Below are positions 18,554 to 27,699 of a DNA stretch of 64,000 nt, piece by piece. A model generated the notes under the pieces. That model ran no database searches. It was given only the letters and a program-made list of their open reading frames with translations, and had not been told where the DNA came from. Source of the DNA: Clostridia bacterium (lineage in GTDB: Bacteria; Bacillota; Clostridia; Christensenellales; Borkfalkiaceae); assembly GCA_017886545.1 (NCBI GenBank), contig JAGHJS010000028.1, positions 1-64,000 of the forward strand. Reading direction: 5' to 3'. The first letter of the stretch is position 1; each line of letters starts with the position of its first letter. The position numbers and the translations under genes were made by a program.

Positions 18554-19672
18554 TCACCTCGTTCTTTCGTAGAGTTCCGCCGCGCAGGCATTGAGAACAT
18601 CCGCCGCATGCGCGATGTCGTCCGCCGATTCGTCACCGAAAAACGAAAGGCGCAGGACACCGTCCGCCACGTTCTCCCCCACCCCGCAGGCAAGGATCAC
18701 GCGGCTGTAACGGTTGCGTGAAGAACACGCTGATCCCGTACCGACCAGCACACCGCGCTCATTGAGCATATGCTGCAACACTTCCCCTCGTAACCCGACC
18801 GCCGAAACGCTCAGGATAAAGGGCGAACCCGTTTCGGAAGAGAGCGGCATAAAGAATTTCTTGTCCAACATGCCGCGCAATTTCGCGTTCATTTCCACAG
18901 CATGGGCATACAGCGCACTGCGCTCGCGCATCCGTTTTTTCACGACTTCCGCAAACTGTATGATGGCAAAGGTATTTTCCGTACCGCTCCGCAGTCCGTT
19001 TTCCTGCCCACCGCCGTACAGGTACGGCTGCAACGGCGCCCCTTTTTTCCGAATGAGAGCCGCGGCTCCGCGCACGCCTCCTATTTTATGCGCGCTGATC
19101 GTGTAAAAATCCACGGTCTGCGGCAGACGGACGTCCAGTTTTCCGAATGCCTGCACGCCGTCACTGTGGAAGAGCGTGCGTTTATTCTTTGTTTTGACGG
19201 CAGAAGACAACCTTGCGATTTCGTTGACCGCTCCCGTCTCGTTGTTCACATGGATCACGGAAACAAGCGAAGTATCAGCATCCACTTTCGCAAGCAGGTC
19301 TTCGGCGTCCACGCTCCCGTCCTCCCTGAGCTTTGCAAAACGCACTTCCTCGCCCCGCCGCGCAAGCTCCTTTGCCGATTCGTATACGGCGGCGTGTTCC
19401 CCTTCCGTTATAACGACGTTTCCCCGCCGCCCCGCCGAAAAAAGGACCTGATTGTCCGCCTCCGTTCCTGATCCCGTAAAAATCAGTTCGTACCCCTGCG
19501 CCGCAACCGCGGAGAGAACGGCTTTGCGTGCCTCTGCAAGTGCCTTATGCACTGCAAACCCCTCGCGATAGAGCGCTGAGGGGTTGTAAAAATCGTCTTT
19601 TAAGAATTGTTCGGCGCTGCGCACACATGCCGCATCCGGCATGGTCGTGGCAGCATTATCCAAATAGATCAT
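18554..19672 (-). CDS. cysteine desulfurase (NifS/IscS family)
   Basis: A 372-residue PLP enzyme that removes sulfur from cysteine as a persulfide. It begins MIYLDNAATT, has the PLP lysine in SAHKIGG (Lys196), the HVNNETG block and the persulfide cysteine in GTGSACSS (Cys316). The short spacing of the Cys loop (SSRN) fits the group II-like NifS-type proteins paired with ThiI in Firmicutes (NifZ type). It lies two bases upstream of thiI in the same operon, so it is most likely the dedicated sulfur donor for 4-thiouridine. Confidence 0.93.
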   Translation of the reverse strand: MIYLDNAATTMPDAACVRSAEQFLKDDFYNPSALYREGFAVHKALAEARKAVLSAVAAQGYELIFTGSGTEADNQVLFSAGRRGNVVITEGEHAAVYESAKELARRGEEVRFAKLREDGSVDAEDLLAKVDADTSLVSVIHVNNETGAVNEIARLSSAVKTKNKRTLFHSDGVQAFGKLDVRLPQTVDFYTISAHKIGGVRGAAALIRKKGAPLQPYLYGGGQENGLRSGTENTFAIIQFAEVVKKRMRERSALYAHAVEMNAKLRGMLDKKFFMPLSSETGSPFILSVSAVGLRGEVLQHMLNERGVLVGTGSACSSRNRYSRVILACGVGENVADGVLRLSFFGDESADDIAHAADVLNACAAELYERTR

Positions 19673-19706
19673 ATCCGTTTCCCGCCGCGGAAAAACCGCC
19701 GCGCAA

Positions 19707-20351
19707 TTATTTGGAATAATTTTTCCTGTTGAAATCGGGTTCCAGGATGCGCCTGTTCTGGTTGTTTTTGTAGACTGTTGCGATAAAGTTCAGCCGGCAT
19801 TCCAAAATAAGCAGGCGTTTCCCTACTTTCGTCGCCGCCTGAATATAGAAAAATTCCTTTTCGTCGGCGGCCTCTTCGTTCGGCGTCAGGATCTCTTCCT
19901 TACAGTCGGGCGAATGCTTCAGCTTGTCGTAACTGTCGGAACCGACCCTGCCGATCTGCAGGATCTGCTCGTCAAGCAGACGGTACAAAATTTTGCGCTT
20001 ACGGTCATGGATGACTTTGGCAAGACGCAGTTCGCCGTTTACATAGGTGTAATCGTAGCTCAAAAAAAACTTATGTTTTTTGACCTTGAACAGCGCCCCC
20101 GTCAGAAAGAGCAGGATAGCGATGACCAAAAACACCACGATCTGAATGATCAGCGCCGTCGTGTCGATGCCGCCTGCCTCTTCGATCGCATCCGCATCGA
20201 CAGGCATCAACAGCAGCATCAAAAGCATCAGCAATACAAAAGCGCCGAGCACAAAGCCGATGATGGAAACCACTCTGAATATATTATACCAGCGCTTTGC
20301 CCTGCGGTCGTCCCGCATGATCGCGCTTTCTTCGCAGAATAATTCCTGCAT
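19707..20351 (-). CDS. unknown membrane protein, two transmembrane segments
   Basis: The 214-residue product has a charged N-terminus (MQELFCEESAIMRDDRR), two hydrophobic segments (about residues 30-50 and 67-87), and a soluble C-terminal half with a conserved-looking stretch around YVNGELRLAKVIHDRKRK. No family is securely recognised; it resembles small conserved Clostridia proteins of unknown function. A strong GAGGAGGGG site lies before the ATG. It sits 13 bases after carB::dapF and 34 before the cysteine desulfurase, so it is co-transcribed. Confidence 0.7.
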   Translation of the reverse strand: MQELFCEESAIMRDDRRAKRWYNIFRVVSIIGFVLGAFVLLMLLMLLLMPVDADAIEEAGGIDTTALIIQIVVFLVIAILLFLTGALFKVKKHKFFLSYDYTYVNGELRLAKVIHDRKRKILYRLLDEQILQIGRVGSDSYDKLKHSPDCKEEILTPNEEAADEKEFFYIQAATKVGKRLLILECRLNFIATVYKNNQNRRILEPDFNRKNYSK

Positions 20352-20364
20352 AACCCCTCCTCGC

Positions 20365-23300
20365 TCAGAACTCTACGGTCCCTTCAAAGACAAGTTTTGC
20401 GCTGCCCGTCAAAATGACCGTCCCGTCCGAAGAATATCTCGCGATCAGGTCGCCGCCGCGCACCTTTACCGTTATATCCTCGTCCATTTTGCAATGCCCG
20501 TTCAGAACAGCGGCAACGACGCTCGCCGCCGCACCCGTACCGCAAGCCAGCGTTTCACCGTTCCCGCGCTCCCAAACACGCATTTTCAGCGTCTTTGCGT
20601 TAACGACCCGCACAAATTCCGCATTGATCCGCTGCGGGAAATACGGCGCATATTCAAAGAGCGGACCGACATTTGCTACGTCGACCGCATCGACCTTTTC
20701 ACAGAAAATGACGCAGTGCGGGTTTCCGACGTTGACAAGCGTCGCGCGGTAATCTTTTCCGCCGACCGTGATATCGCGGGCGACAACGCTCTCCCCCTCC
20801 AGGGTGGAAGGGATCAGCTTTCCGTCCAGAACGACTTTGCCCATATTCACGCTCACAGAACCGACCTGCCCGTTGAAGGTGTAGAGCGTCAGCTCCTTCA
20901 CGCCGCTGAGCGTTTCAATGGTCATATGCTTGTTTTTGACATATCCGTTGTCAAACAGATATTTGGCGACGCAGCGGATCACGTTACCCGCCATGCGGCC
21001 TTCGCTTCCGTCACGGTTAAAAATGCGCATCTTCGCATCTGCAATGTCCGAGTGCTCGATAAGCGCTATCCCGTCGCCGCCGATACCGTAATGCCTGTCG
21101 GCAAAATTGATCGCAAGCGATTCGGGACAGGTCAGCTTTCCGTCCATGTTGTTGAAGCAGATATAGTCGTTGCCGCAGCTCTGCATCTTGACAAATTTCA
21201 GCTTTATTTTTTCGGTACGAAGATTGTTGATGTCGACCAGCTCTGTATTGTTCTCGTTGAAGCGGCTTGCAATAATATCGGCAAGCGCGTTCGCCGTATC
21301 GAGCGACGTAAGCGTCGTTATGCCGAGCAGGATCGCGTGATGGTGCATGCGGATATAGTCGTTGATGGAATCCATATCCGTCTTGCCCGTGTAGACGATA
21401 TAGTCGATCTTTCCCTCGTCCATCAGGTGCAGGATCTCGTCGCTCTGCGACAGCCTGTCTACATTTACGGCATCGATGCCGAGGGTGCGGATGGTATCCG
21501 CCGTTCCCGCCGTAGCGTACAGCTTAAGCCCTAGGTCGCTGAATTTTTTTGCAAGCCCGGGGAGCTCGAACTTATCCTGGTCGTTGATCGTAAAGTACAC
21601 GCCGACCTCGCGCTGCTTGGTCGGATGGCAGAGTTTGAATCCTGCCGAGACAAGACCTTTGAAGAGCGCCTCCTCGATCGTTTTGCCGATGCCGAGCACC
21701 TCGCCCGTCGACTTCATTTCGGGCCCGAGCTGCGAGTTGACGTCGTTCAGCTTTTCAAAGGAGAACACGGGCACCTTGACGGCGACATACGGCGAAGAAC
21801 GGTACAGCCCCGTTCCGTAACCGAGTTTTTTCAGCTTCTGCCCGACGATGATCTTGGTCGCAAGCTCCACCATGGGCACGCCCGTGACCTTGGAGATATA
21901 CGGAATGGTGCGCGAAGCACGCGGATTGACCTCAATGACATACAGCTCGTTATGGTAGACCAGGAACTGAATGTTGATGAGTCCCTTTGTTTTGAGCGAA
22001 AGCGCAAGCTGGGTCGAACACTCTATGATCTTATCCAGCATGATATCGCTCAGATTATACGGCGGATATACCGCAATGGAGTCGCCGCTGTGAACGCCTG
22101 CACGTTCGATATGCTGCATGATGCCGGGGATGAGTACGTCGGTGCCGTCGCTGATGACGTCGACTTCCAGCTCCTGCCCCATCAGATATTTGTCGCAGAG
22201 CACGGGATTTTCGATGTGCTGCGCCAAAATGACATCCATATAGCGCGAAATGTCGCTTTCGGTAAAGGCGATGGTCATGTTCTGCCCGCCGATGACGTAG
22301 GACGGGCGCAGCAGCACGGGATACCCGAGCTTTTCTGCCGCCGCAAGCGCCTCTTCCTTGGTCATGACGGTCAGTCCCTTCGGGCGGCTGATGCCGAACT
22401 GTTCCAGAAGCTCGTCGAAGCGTTCCCTGTCCTCCGCCATGTCCACGCTGTCCGCCGATGTACCGAGGATACGCACGCCTTTCTTGTCGAGATAGTTGCA
22501 CAGTTTGATCGCCGTCTGCCCGCCGAACGTGATGACGACGCCGTACGGTTTTTCTTTGTCGATGACGTTCTGCACGTCCTCCGGGGTCAGCGGCTCGAAG
22601 TACAGCCTGTCCGCCGTATCGAAGTCCGTGGAGACCGTTTCGGGGTTATTATTGATGATGACGACTTCGTATCCGAGCTCTTTGAGCGTCCATACGCAAT
22701 GCACGGACGAATAGTCAAATTCGATGCCCTGCCCGATGCGGATCGGGCCCGAGCCGATAACGATGATGCGCTTTTTCGTACTCTCCTGAATAAACGGCGT
22801 TGCTTCGTCGTGCGAATATTCATCGTACGTTGAATAGAAATACGGCGTTTCCGCGGAGAATTCCGCCGCACAGGTATCGACCATCTTGTAGACGGCTTTC
22901 CTGTGGTACGGGATCTTCTGCCCGGAAAGTTTTTCAAGCTCCGCGTCAGGATAGCCGAGGCGCTTCCCTTCGTCATACAGGGCGCGCGTCAGTTTTTCGG
23001 TGCGCAGGCGCGTTTCGAACTGTACAAGATTGTTCAGTTTATGAAGGAACCAACGGTCGATCTTTGTAATGGAGAAGATCTCGTCGACCGAAATACCCGC
23101 TTTCAAAGCCGCGAAAACGGTGAACAAGCGCTCATCGGAGAGTTTCTTCAGCTCGTCGCGCAGATCCTTTCCTTCGTATTTATCGAGGTTCAGTGTCGCA
23201 AGCGAGATCTCCGCGCCGCGCACCGCCTTCATGATCGCCATTTCAAAGCTGGTGCCGATCGCCATCACTTCGCCCGTCGCTTTCATGCGCGTGCCAAGCT

Positions 23301-24411
23301 CGCGCTTTGCATACAAAAATTTATCAAACGGCCATTTCGGCAGTTTTACGACGACATAGTCGAGCGTGGGCTCGAAGCAGGCGAACGTCTTGCCCGTAAC
23401 ATCGTTGCGGATCTCGTCAAGGGTATACCCGAGCGCGATCTTTGTGGCAACTTTGGCGATGGGATACCCCGTCGCCTTGGACGCGAGCGCGGACGAACGC
23501 GACACGCGGGGGTTGACTTCGATGACCGAATATTCAAAGCTGTTCGGGTTGAGTGCAAACTGGCAGTTGCAGCCGCCTTCGATGCCGAGCTCGGAAATGA
23601 TATCCAGCGACGCCGTGCGCAGCATCTGGTATTCCTTATCCGAAAGCGTAAGGCAGGGCGCCACAACAATCGAATCGCCCGTATGAATACCGACGGGATC
23701 GAAGTTTTCCATGGAACAGACGGTGAGCACGTTGCCGGCGCCGTCGCGCAGCACTTCAAACTCGATCTCTTTCCAGCCGTAAATATACTTTTCGACGAGC
23801 ACCTGCGTGATCGGCGAGAGCATCAGCCCGTTATGCGAAACGGAACGCAGCTCTTCTTCATTGTACGCAACGCCGCCGCCGGCGCCGCCGAGCGTGAACG
23901 CGGGGCGGATAATGACGGGATAGCCGATCCTGTTCGCAACTTCGACGCACTCTTCAACCGTATATGCAATATCGGAAGGAACAACGGGCTGCCCGATCTT
24001 CTGCATCGTCTCTTTGAACAGCTCTCTGTCCTCCGCCCTGTCGATTGCGTCCACCTTTGTACCGATCAGCTTCACGCCCCATTTATCGAGGAACCCCTCT
24101 TTTGCGAGCTTGCAGCCCATCGTCAGCCCCGTCTGCCCGCCGAGCGAAGCGAGCAGGCTGTCCGGCCTCTCCTTGATGATGATGCGCTTGAGCGAATCGA
24201 TGGTGAGCGGTTCGAGATAGATCTCGTCCGCCAGCGCCTTGTCCGTCATGATCGTCGCGGGGTTAGAGTTGCAAAGAACAACATTGACCCCTGCGTCCTT
24301 CAGTACACGGCACGCCTGCGCGCCCGCATAGTCGAATTCGGCTGCCTGCCCGATGACGATAGGTCCCGAACCGATGACGAGTACTTTTTTGATATCGCTT
24401 CTCTTAGGCAT
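20365..24411 (-). CDS. carB: carbamoyl-phosphate synthase large subunit fused to a diaminopimelate epimerase domain
   Basis: This single 1348-residue frame encodes two enzymes. Residues 1 to about 1065 are a complete CarB: N-terminal synthetase half (VLVIGSGPIVIGQAAEFDYAG), second half with the duplicated GSGPIRIGQGIEFDYSS, and the MGS-like regulatory domain (VYFTINDQDK...LYATAGTADT). Residues about 1070-1348 match DapF: KMQSCGNDY, NRDGSEG, GNPHCV, INAEFV and WERGNGETLACGTGA. The second catalytic cysteine is present (Cys1290), but the first is Ala1141 in RMAGNVIRC. CarB makes carbamoyl phosphate from glutamine (via CarA), bicarbonate and ATP. The start overlaps the carA end by 8 bases. No Shine-Dalgarno precedes the DapF part, so separate initiation is unlikely. 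Confidence 0.95.
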   Translation of the reverse strand: MPKRSDIKKVLVIGSGPIVIGQAAEFDYAGAQACRVLKDAGVNVVLCNSNPATIMTDKALADEIYLEPLTIDSLKRIIIKERPDSLLASLGGQTGLTMGCKLAKEGFLDKWGVKLIGTKVDAIDRAEDRELFKETMQKIGQPVVPSDIAYTVEECVEVANRIGYPVIIRPAFTLGGAGGGVAYNEEELRSVSHNGLMLSPITQVLVEKYIYGWKEIEFEVLRDGAGNVLTVCSMENFDPVGIHTGDSIVVAPCLTLSDKEYQMLRTASLDIISELGIEGGCNCQFALNPNSFEYSVIEVNPRVSRSSALASKATGYPIAKVATKIALGYTLDEIRNDVTGKTFACFEPTLDYVVVKLPKWPFDKFLYAKRELGTRMKATGEVMAIGTSFEMAIMKAVRGAEISLATLNLDKYEGKDLRDELKKLSDERLFTVFAALKAGISVDEIFSITKIDRWFLHKLNNLVQFETRLRTEKLTRALYDEGKRLGYPDAELEKLSGQKIPYHRKAVYKMVDTCAAEFSAETPYFYSTYDEYSHDEATPFIQESTKKRIIVIGSGPIRIGQGIEFDYSSVHCVWTLKELGYEVVIINNNPETVSTDFDTADRLYFEPLTPEDVQNVIDKEKPYGVVITFGGQTAIKLCNYLDKKGVRILGTSADSVDMAEDRERFDELLEQFGISRPKGLTVMTKEEALAAAEKLGYPVLLRPSYVIGGQNMTIAFTESDISRYMDVILAQHIENPVLCDKYLMGQELEVDVISDGTDVLIPGIMQHIERAGVHSGDSIAVYPPYNLSDIMLDKIIECSTQLALSLKTKGLINIQFLVYHNELYVIEVNPRASRTIPYISKVTGVPMVELATKIIVGQKLKKLGYGTGLYRSSPYVAVKVPVFSFEKLNDVNSQLGPEMKSTGEVLGIGKTIEEALFKGLVSAGFKLCHPTKQREVGVYFTINDQDKFELPGLAKKFSDLGLKLYATAGTADTIRTLGIDAVNVDRLSQSDEILHLMDEGKIDYIVYTGKTDMDSINDYIRMHHHAILLGITTLTSLDTANALADIIASRFNENNTELVDINNLRTEKIKLKFVKMQSCGNDYICFNNMDGKLTCPESLAINFADRHYGIGGDGIALIEHSDIADAKMRIFNRDGSEGRMAGNVIRCVAKYLFDNGYVKNKHMTIETLSGVKELTLYTFNGQVGSVSVNMGKVVLDGKLIPSTLEGESVVARDITVGGKDYRATLVNVGNPHCVIFCEKVDAVDVANVGPLFEYAPYFPQRINAEFVRVVNAKTLKMRVWERGNGETLACGTGAAASVVAAVLNGHCKMDEDITVKVRGGDLIARYSSDGTVILTGSAKLVFEGTVEF

Positions 24412-25483
24412 GGCGCGCGCCTCCCTTGTTGATATTGTCCATAAAGCGGTCGAACAGATAGGACGCATCCAGCGGTCCCGCGCATGCTTCCGGATGGAAC
24501 TGCACGGTGAACGCGTTGAGGTCGTCGTAATCGACGCCTTCGCAGGTATTGTCGTTCGCATTCACAAAACTCAGCCGCCCCACGTTTTTGATGGAATCGC
24601 TGATCACTTCATACCCGTGGTTCTGGCTGGAGATGTATACCCTGCCCGTTTCCAGATGTTTGACAGGTTGATTGACGCCGCGGTGACCGTATTTCATCTT
24701 TTTGGTCTTACCGCCCATCGCGAGCGCGAAAAGCTGATGCCCGAGACAGATGCCGAAGATCGGAAGTTTCCCGGCGATCTTACGGATATTTTCAATGACG
24801 CCGACGTTTTCGGCAGGGTCGCCCGGGCCGTTTGTAAGCATCAGCCCGTCCGGGTCGAGCGCAAGGATCTGTTCCGCCGTATAAAAAGCGGGCACGCGGA
24901 TGACATGACAGCCGTGCTTGACAAGTTCGCGCGCGATGTTCTCTTTCGAACCGAAGTCCCACAAAACGACTTTGCGACGATTCCCTTTCCCGTACTCGGC
25001 AACTTCGGGGCAGGTGACGCTCTCCACGGCGTTCCGCACCGCATAGCGCGCGATCGCTTCGCGGTCGACATCGGGCGAGGAGGAAATCACGGCGTTCATG
25101 ACGCCCGTTTCCCGCACGACCTTCGTGAGTTGGCGCGTATCGATGCCGTAAACACCGACGATCCCGTTTTCTTTCAGATAGGCGTCAAGCGTTTCATCGC
25201 AGCGGAAATTGGACGGATGTTCGCAGAACTCCCGCACGATATATCCCGAAAGGAAGGGTTTGCGGCTCTCTGCATCGGCGCGGATCATCCCGTAATTTCC
25301 GATCAGCGGGAATGTCTGAATAACGATCTGCCCGTAATAGCTCGGGTCGGTAAGCGTTTCAATATAGCCCGTCATGCCCGTTGTAAAGACGAGTTCTCCG
25401 AGTACTTCGCCGTCTGCGCCGAAACGCTTTCCCTTGTATGTCTGCCCGTTTTGCAGCGTCAGGTATACCTTTTTTTCTTTCAT
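24404..25483 (-). CDS. carA: carbamoyl-phosphate synthase small subunit
   Basis: The 359-residue glutaminase subunit releases ammonia from glutamine for CarB. The N-terminal half is the CarA-specific domain (TLQNGQTYKGKRFG...GYIETLTDPSYYGQI). The C-terminal class I glutamine amidotransferase domain has LTNGPGDP, the nucleophile Cys in GICLGHQ and the His/Glu of HPEACAGP. It is located between argF and carB, so it appears to serve arginine synthesis; a separate pyrimidine copy may exist elsewhere. Confidence 0.97.
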   Translation of the reverse strand: MKEKKVYLTLQNGQTYKGKRFGADGEVLGELVFTTGMTGYIETLTDPSYYGQIVIQTFPLIGNYGMIRADAESRKPFLSGYIVREFCEHPSNFRCDETLDAYLKENGIVGVYGIDTRQLTKVVRETGVMNAVISSSPDVDREAIARYAVRNAVESVTCPEVAEYGKGNRRKVVLWDFGSKENIARELVKHGCHVIRVPAFYTAEQILALDPDGLMLTNGPGDPAENVGVIENIRKIAGKLPIFGICLGHQLFALAMGGKTKKMKYGHRGVNQPVKHLETGRVYISSQNHGYEVISDSIKNVGRLSFVNANDNTCEGVDYDDLNAFTVQFHPEACAGPLDASYLFDRFMDNINKGGARHA

Positions 25484-25507
25484 GGAACTTCCTCTGTCCG
25501 TTCTTGA

Positions 25508-26410
25508 TTACTTGAGCAATTTGCACAGCACTGCTTTCTGCGCGTGCAACCTGTTTTCCGCTTCGTCAAAGATCTCCTGCGCATGCGCTTCAAAGACCTT
25601 TTCCGTGACTTCTTCGCCGCGGTGCACGGGCAGGCAGTGCAGCACCATCGCCTCCTTGTCGGCGACGGCCATGACCTTGTCGTCAATGCAGAAGCCCTTG
25701 AACGCCTGTTCGCGGATCTGCCGCTCGCTCTCCTGCCCCATCGACGCCCATACGTCCGTATACAGTACGTCCGCGCCTTCTGCCGCGGCGAGCACGTCCG
25801 ACGTGATCTGCAGCTCCCCGTTTTCCTTCGCCCAGGCAATGACGCCCGCATCGGGGCGGTAGGCATCGGGGCAGGCAATGCTGACCTTCATTCCCGTCTT
25901 GATCCCGCCGACAATGAGCGAATTCGCCATGTTGTTCCCGTCACCGACGAAGCAGAGTTTCAGCCCCTTCAGGCTCCCCTTATATTCGCGGATGGTCATA
26001 AGATCTGCCAGCACCTGGCAGGGATGGCAGTAATCGGTCAGCCCGTTAATGACGGGAACGGAGCCGTATTCGGCAAGGTCTTCCACGTCCTGCTGATCGA
26101 AGGTGCGGATCATGATCCCGTCAAGGTAGCGCGAAAGGACGCGCGCCGTATCCTTGATCGGCTCGCCGCGCCCGAGCTGAATATCGCGGTCGGAAAGAAA
26201 GAGCGCATGCCCGCCAAGCTCATACATACCGACCTCAAAGCTGACGCGCGTACGCGTAGACGATTTTGTGAAGATCATCCCCAGCTTTTTCCCCGCGAGG
26301 TGCGGGTGCGGCACGCCGTTTTTGCGCTCGTATTTGAGCTGATCGGCAAGGTTCAGGATACTGAAAATTTCTTCGGTGGAGAGATCCGCCAGCTTCAATA
26401 GATGTTTCAT
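25508..26410 (-). CDS. argF: ornithine carbamoyltransferase
   Basis: The 300-residue enzyme joins carbamoyl phosphate and ornithine to give citrulline. It has the carbamoyl-phosphate motif SSTRTRVSFE (about residue 50), DYCHPCQVLADL in the middle, and HCLPVHRGEEV near the end with Cys in the ornithine-binding loop. Length fits the family. Its ATG overlaps the argD stop (ATGA), and carA follows after 24 bases, placing the carbamoyl phosphate producer and user side by side. Confidence 0.97.
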   Translation of the reverse strand: MKHLLKLADLSTEEIFSILNLADQLKYERKNGVPHPHLAGKKLGMIFTKSSTRTRVSFEVGMYELGGHALFLSDRDIQLGRGEPIKDTARVLSRYLDGIMIRTFDQQDVEDLAEYGSVPVINGLTDYCHPCQVLADLMTIREYKGSLKGLKLCFVGDGNNMANSLIVGGIKTGMKVSIACPDAYRPDAGVIAWAKENGELQITSDVLAAAEGADVLYTDVWASMGQESERQIREQAFKGFCIDDKVMAVADKEAMVLHCLPVHRGEEVTEKVFEAHAQEIFDEAENRLHAQKAVLCKLLK

Positions 26411-27576
26411 TCTGAGATCACCTCATTGAGAATTTGCAATGCGCGGTCCATTTCGCTCTTTTTGACCGTGAGCGGAGGGAGCAGGCGCAGTTTATTCTTC
26501 GCTGTCAGCACGATAAGCCCCTTGTCGAGGCACTTTTGCGCGAGCTCACGGGAAGGCTTTGCCGTTTCGACGCCGATCATCAGCCCCATTCCCGTTACGG
26601 CGCGCACGTTTTTGATACGGGAAAGGTGCGTACGCAGGTAATCGCCCTTGCCCTGCACTTCCAGAAGAAGATCCTTATCCAGCCTGCGCAGGATGCTGCA
26701 TGCGCCCGCACAGGCAATGGGGTTGCCTCCGAACGTGGAGCCATGATCTCCCGCGCCGAAAACGGCTTCGCACTTTCCGAAAAACATCGTCGCGCCCAGC
26801 GGAAGACCGCCCGCAAGCCCCTTCGCCGTCGTCACGATATCCGGTTCGATGCCGTAATGTTCATAAGCGTACAGCTTGCCCGTCCTGCCGTTGCCCGTCT
26901 GCACTTCGTCGACGATGAGCAGGATGTCCTTCGCCTTGCACAGCGCCTCGATAGCGCGCACTTCTGCGGCTTCGAGCACGTTCACGCCGCTCTCGCCCTG
27001 GATGAGCTCCAGCATAACGGCGCAGGTCGACGGTTTCACGGCGCTGCGTACGCCTGCCGCCGTCGGTTCGGCATAATCGAACCCGTCCATATACGGCGCA
27101 AAGCAGGCGGGATGCATCGCATCCTGTCCTGTTGCGGTGAGCGTCGTCAGCGTTCTGCCGTGGAAGGAGTTCTTCAGCGTAACGATGCGGTTCCGCCCAC
27201 TCCTGTATTTATCGTAAGAATATTTGCGCGCTGCTTTGATAGCGCACTCGTTCGCTTCCGCCCCGGAGTTGGAAAAAAAGACCTTTTTTGCCCCCGTCTT
27301 TTCGCAGAGCATCGCGGCAAGTTCCGCCGCGGGGCGTGTATAATAGAGGTTGCTCGCGTGCTGGATCTTATTGACCTGTGCGATAACGGCTTCCTTCCAC
27401 TCTTCGTCGTTCACGCCGAAGATGTTGACGGCGATCCCCGATCCGAAATCGATATACTGCCTGCCGTCTTCCGAACAAAGCACGGCGCCTTCGCCGCCGC
27501 ACAGATCGGTCTGAAAACGGCTGTAGGTGTGTGCGATATACTTGCTGTCTTTCTCTTTTATTTCCTCAAATCCCAT
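26407..27576 (-). CDS. argD: acetylornithine aminotransferase
   Basis: The 389-residue class III PLP aminotransferase converts N-acetylglutamate semialdehyde to N-acetylornithine. Visible are FSNSGAEANECAIKAARKY, the PLP Asp in LIVDEVQTGNGRTG, and the Schiff-base lysine in TTAKGLAGGLPLGA. The ATG at 27576 is preferred over a GTG three codons upstream since AGGTG lies 8 bases before it. It is the first gene of the second arg transcription unit, with its own promoter at 27597-27625. Confidence 0.95.
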   Translation of the reverse strand: MGFEEIKEKDSKYIAHTYSRFQTDLCGGEGAVLCSEDGRQYIDFGSGIAVNIFGVNDEEWKEAVIAQVNKIQHASNLYYTRPAAELAAMLCEKTGAKKVFFSNSGAEANECAIKAARKYSYDKYRSGRNRIVTLKNSFHGRTLTTLTATGQDAMHPACFAPYMDGFDYAEPTAAGVRSAVKPSTCAVMLELIQGESGVNVLEAAEVRAIEALCKAKDILLIVDEVQTGNGRTGKLYAYEHYGIEPDIVTTAKGLAGGLPLGATMFFGKCEAVFGAGDHGSTFGGNPIACAGACSILRRLDKDLLLEVQGKGDYLRTHLSRIKNVRAVTGMGLMIGVETAKPSRELAQKCLDKGLIVLTAKNKLRLLPPLTVKKSEMDRALQILNEVISE

Positions 27577-27596
27577 GGCTGACACCTATTTTATCT

Positions 27597-27625
27597 ATTC
27601 TATCATAAATCGACGGCAAACGCAA
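27597..27625 (-). promoter_or_regulatory. promoter of argD-argF-carA-carB::dapF
   Basis: Minus-strand TTGCGT (27620-27625) and TAGAAT (27597-27602) with a 17-base spacer, in the 114-base gap between argB and argD. No TGAAT-type ArgR half-site was seen here. Confidence 0.55.
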
Positions 27626-27670
27626 TGGTTTGACGGCGACTTTTTTACATTGCGGATCCGTGCGCGGACG

Positions 27671-27699
27671 CAGAAAAGGAGACCGAAAAATCAGTCTCC
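27671..27699 (-). terminator. terminator overlapping the end of argB
   Basis: Read leftward, GGAGAC and GTCTCC (27694-27699 and 27678-27683) enclose a 10-base loop and are followed by TTTTCT. The stem includes the last codons of argB. It divides the arg cluster into two transcription units, perhaps leaky. Confidence 0.55.

Noticed and set aside
20365..21204. DapF as a separate gene after carB
   Set aside because: No stop codon between the parts and no Shine-Dalgarno before the only nearby ATG (in KMQSCG), so it is called as a fusion.
22903..24432. 509-codon rightward open frame opposite carB
   Set aside because: Shadow frame; its translation is Arg/His-rich and low in structure, while the minus strand is a clear CarB.
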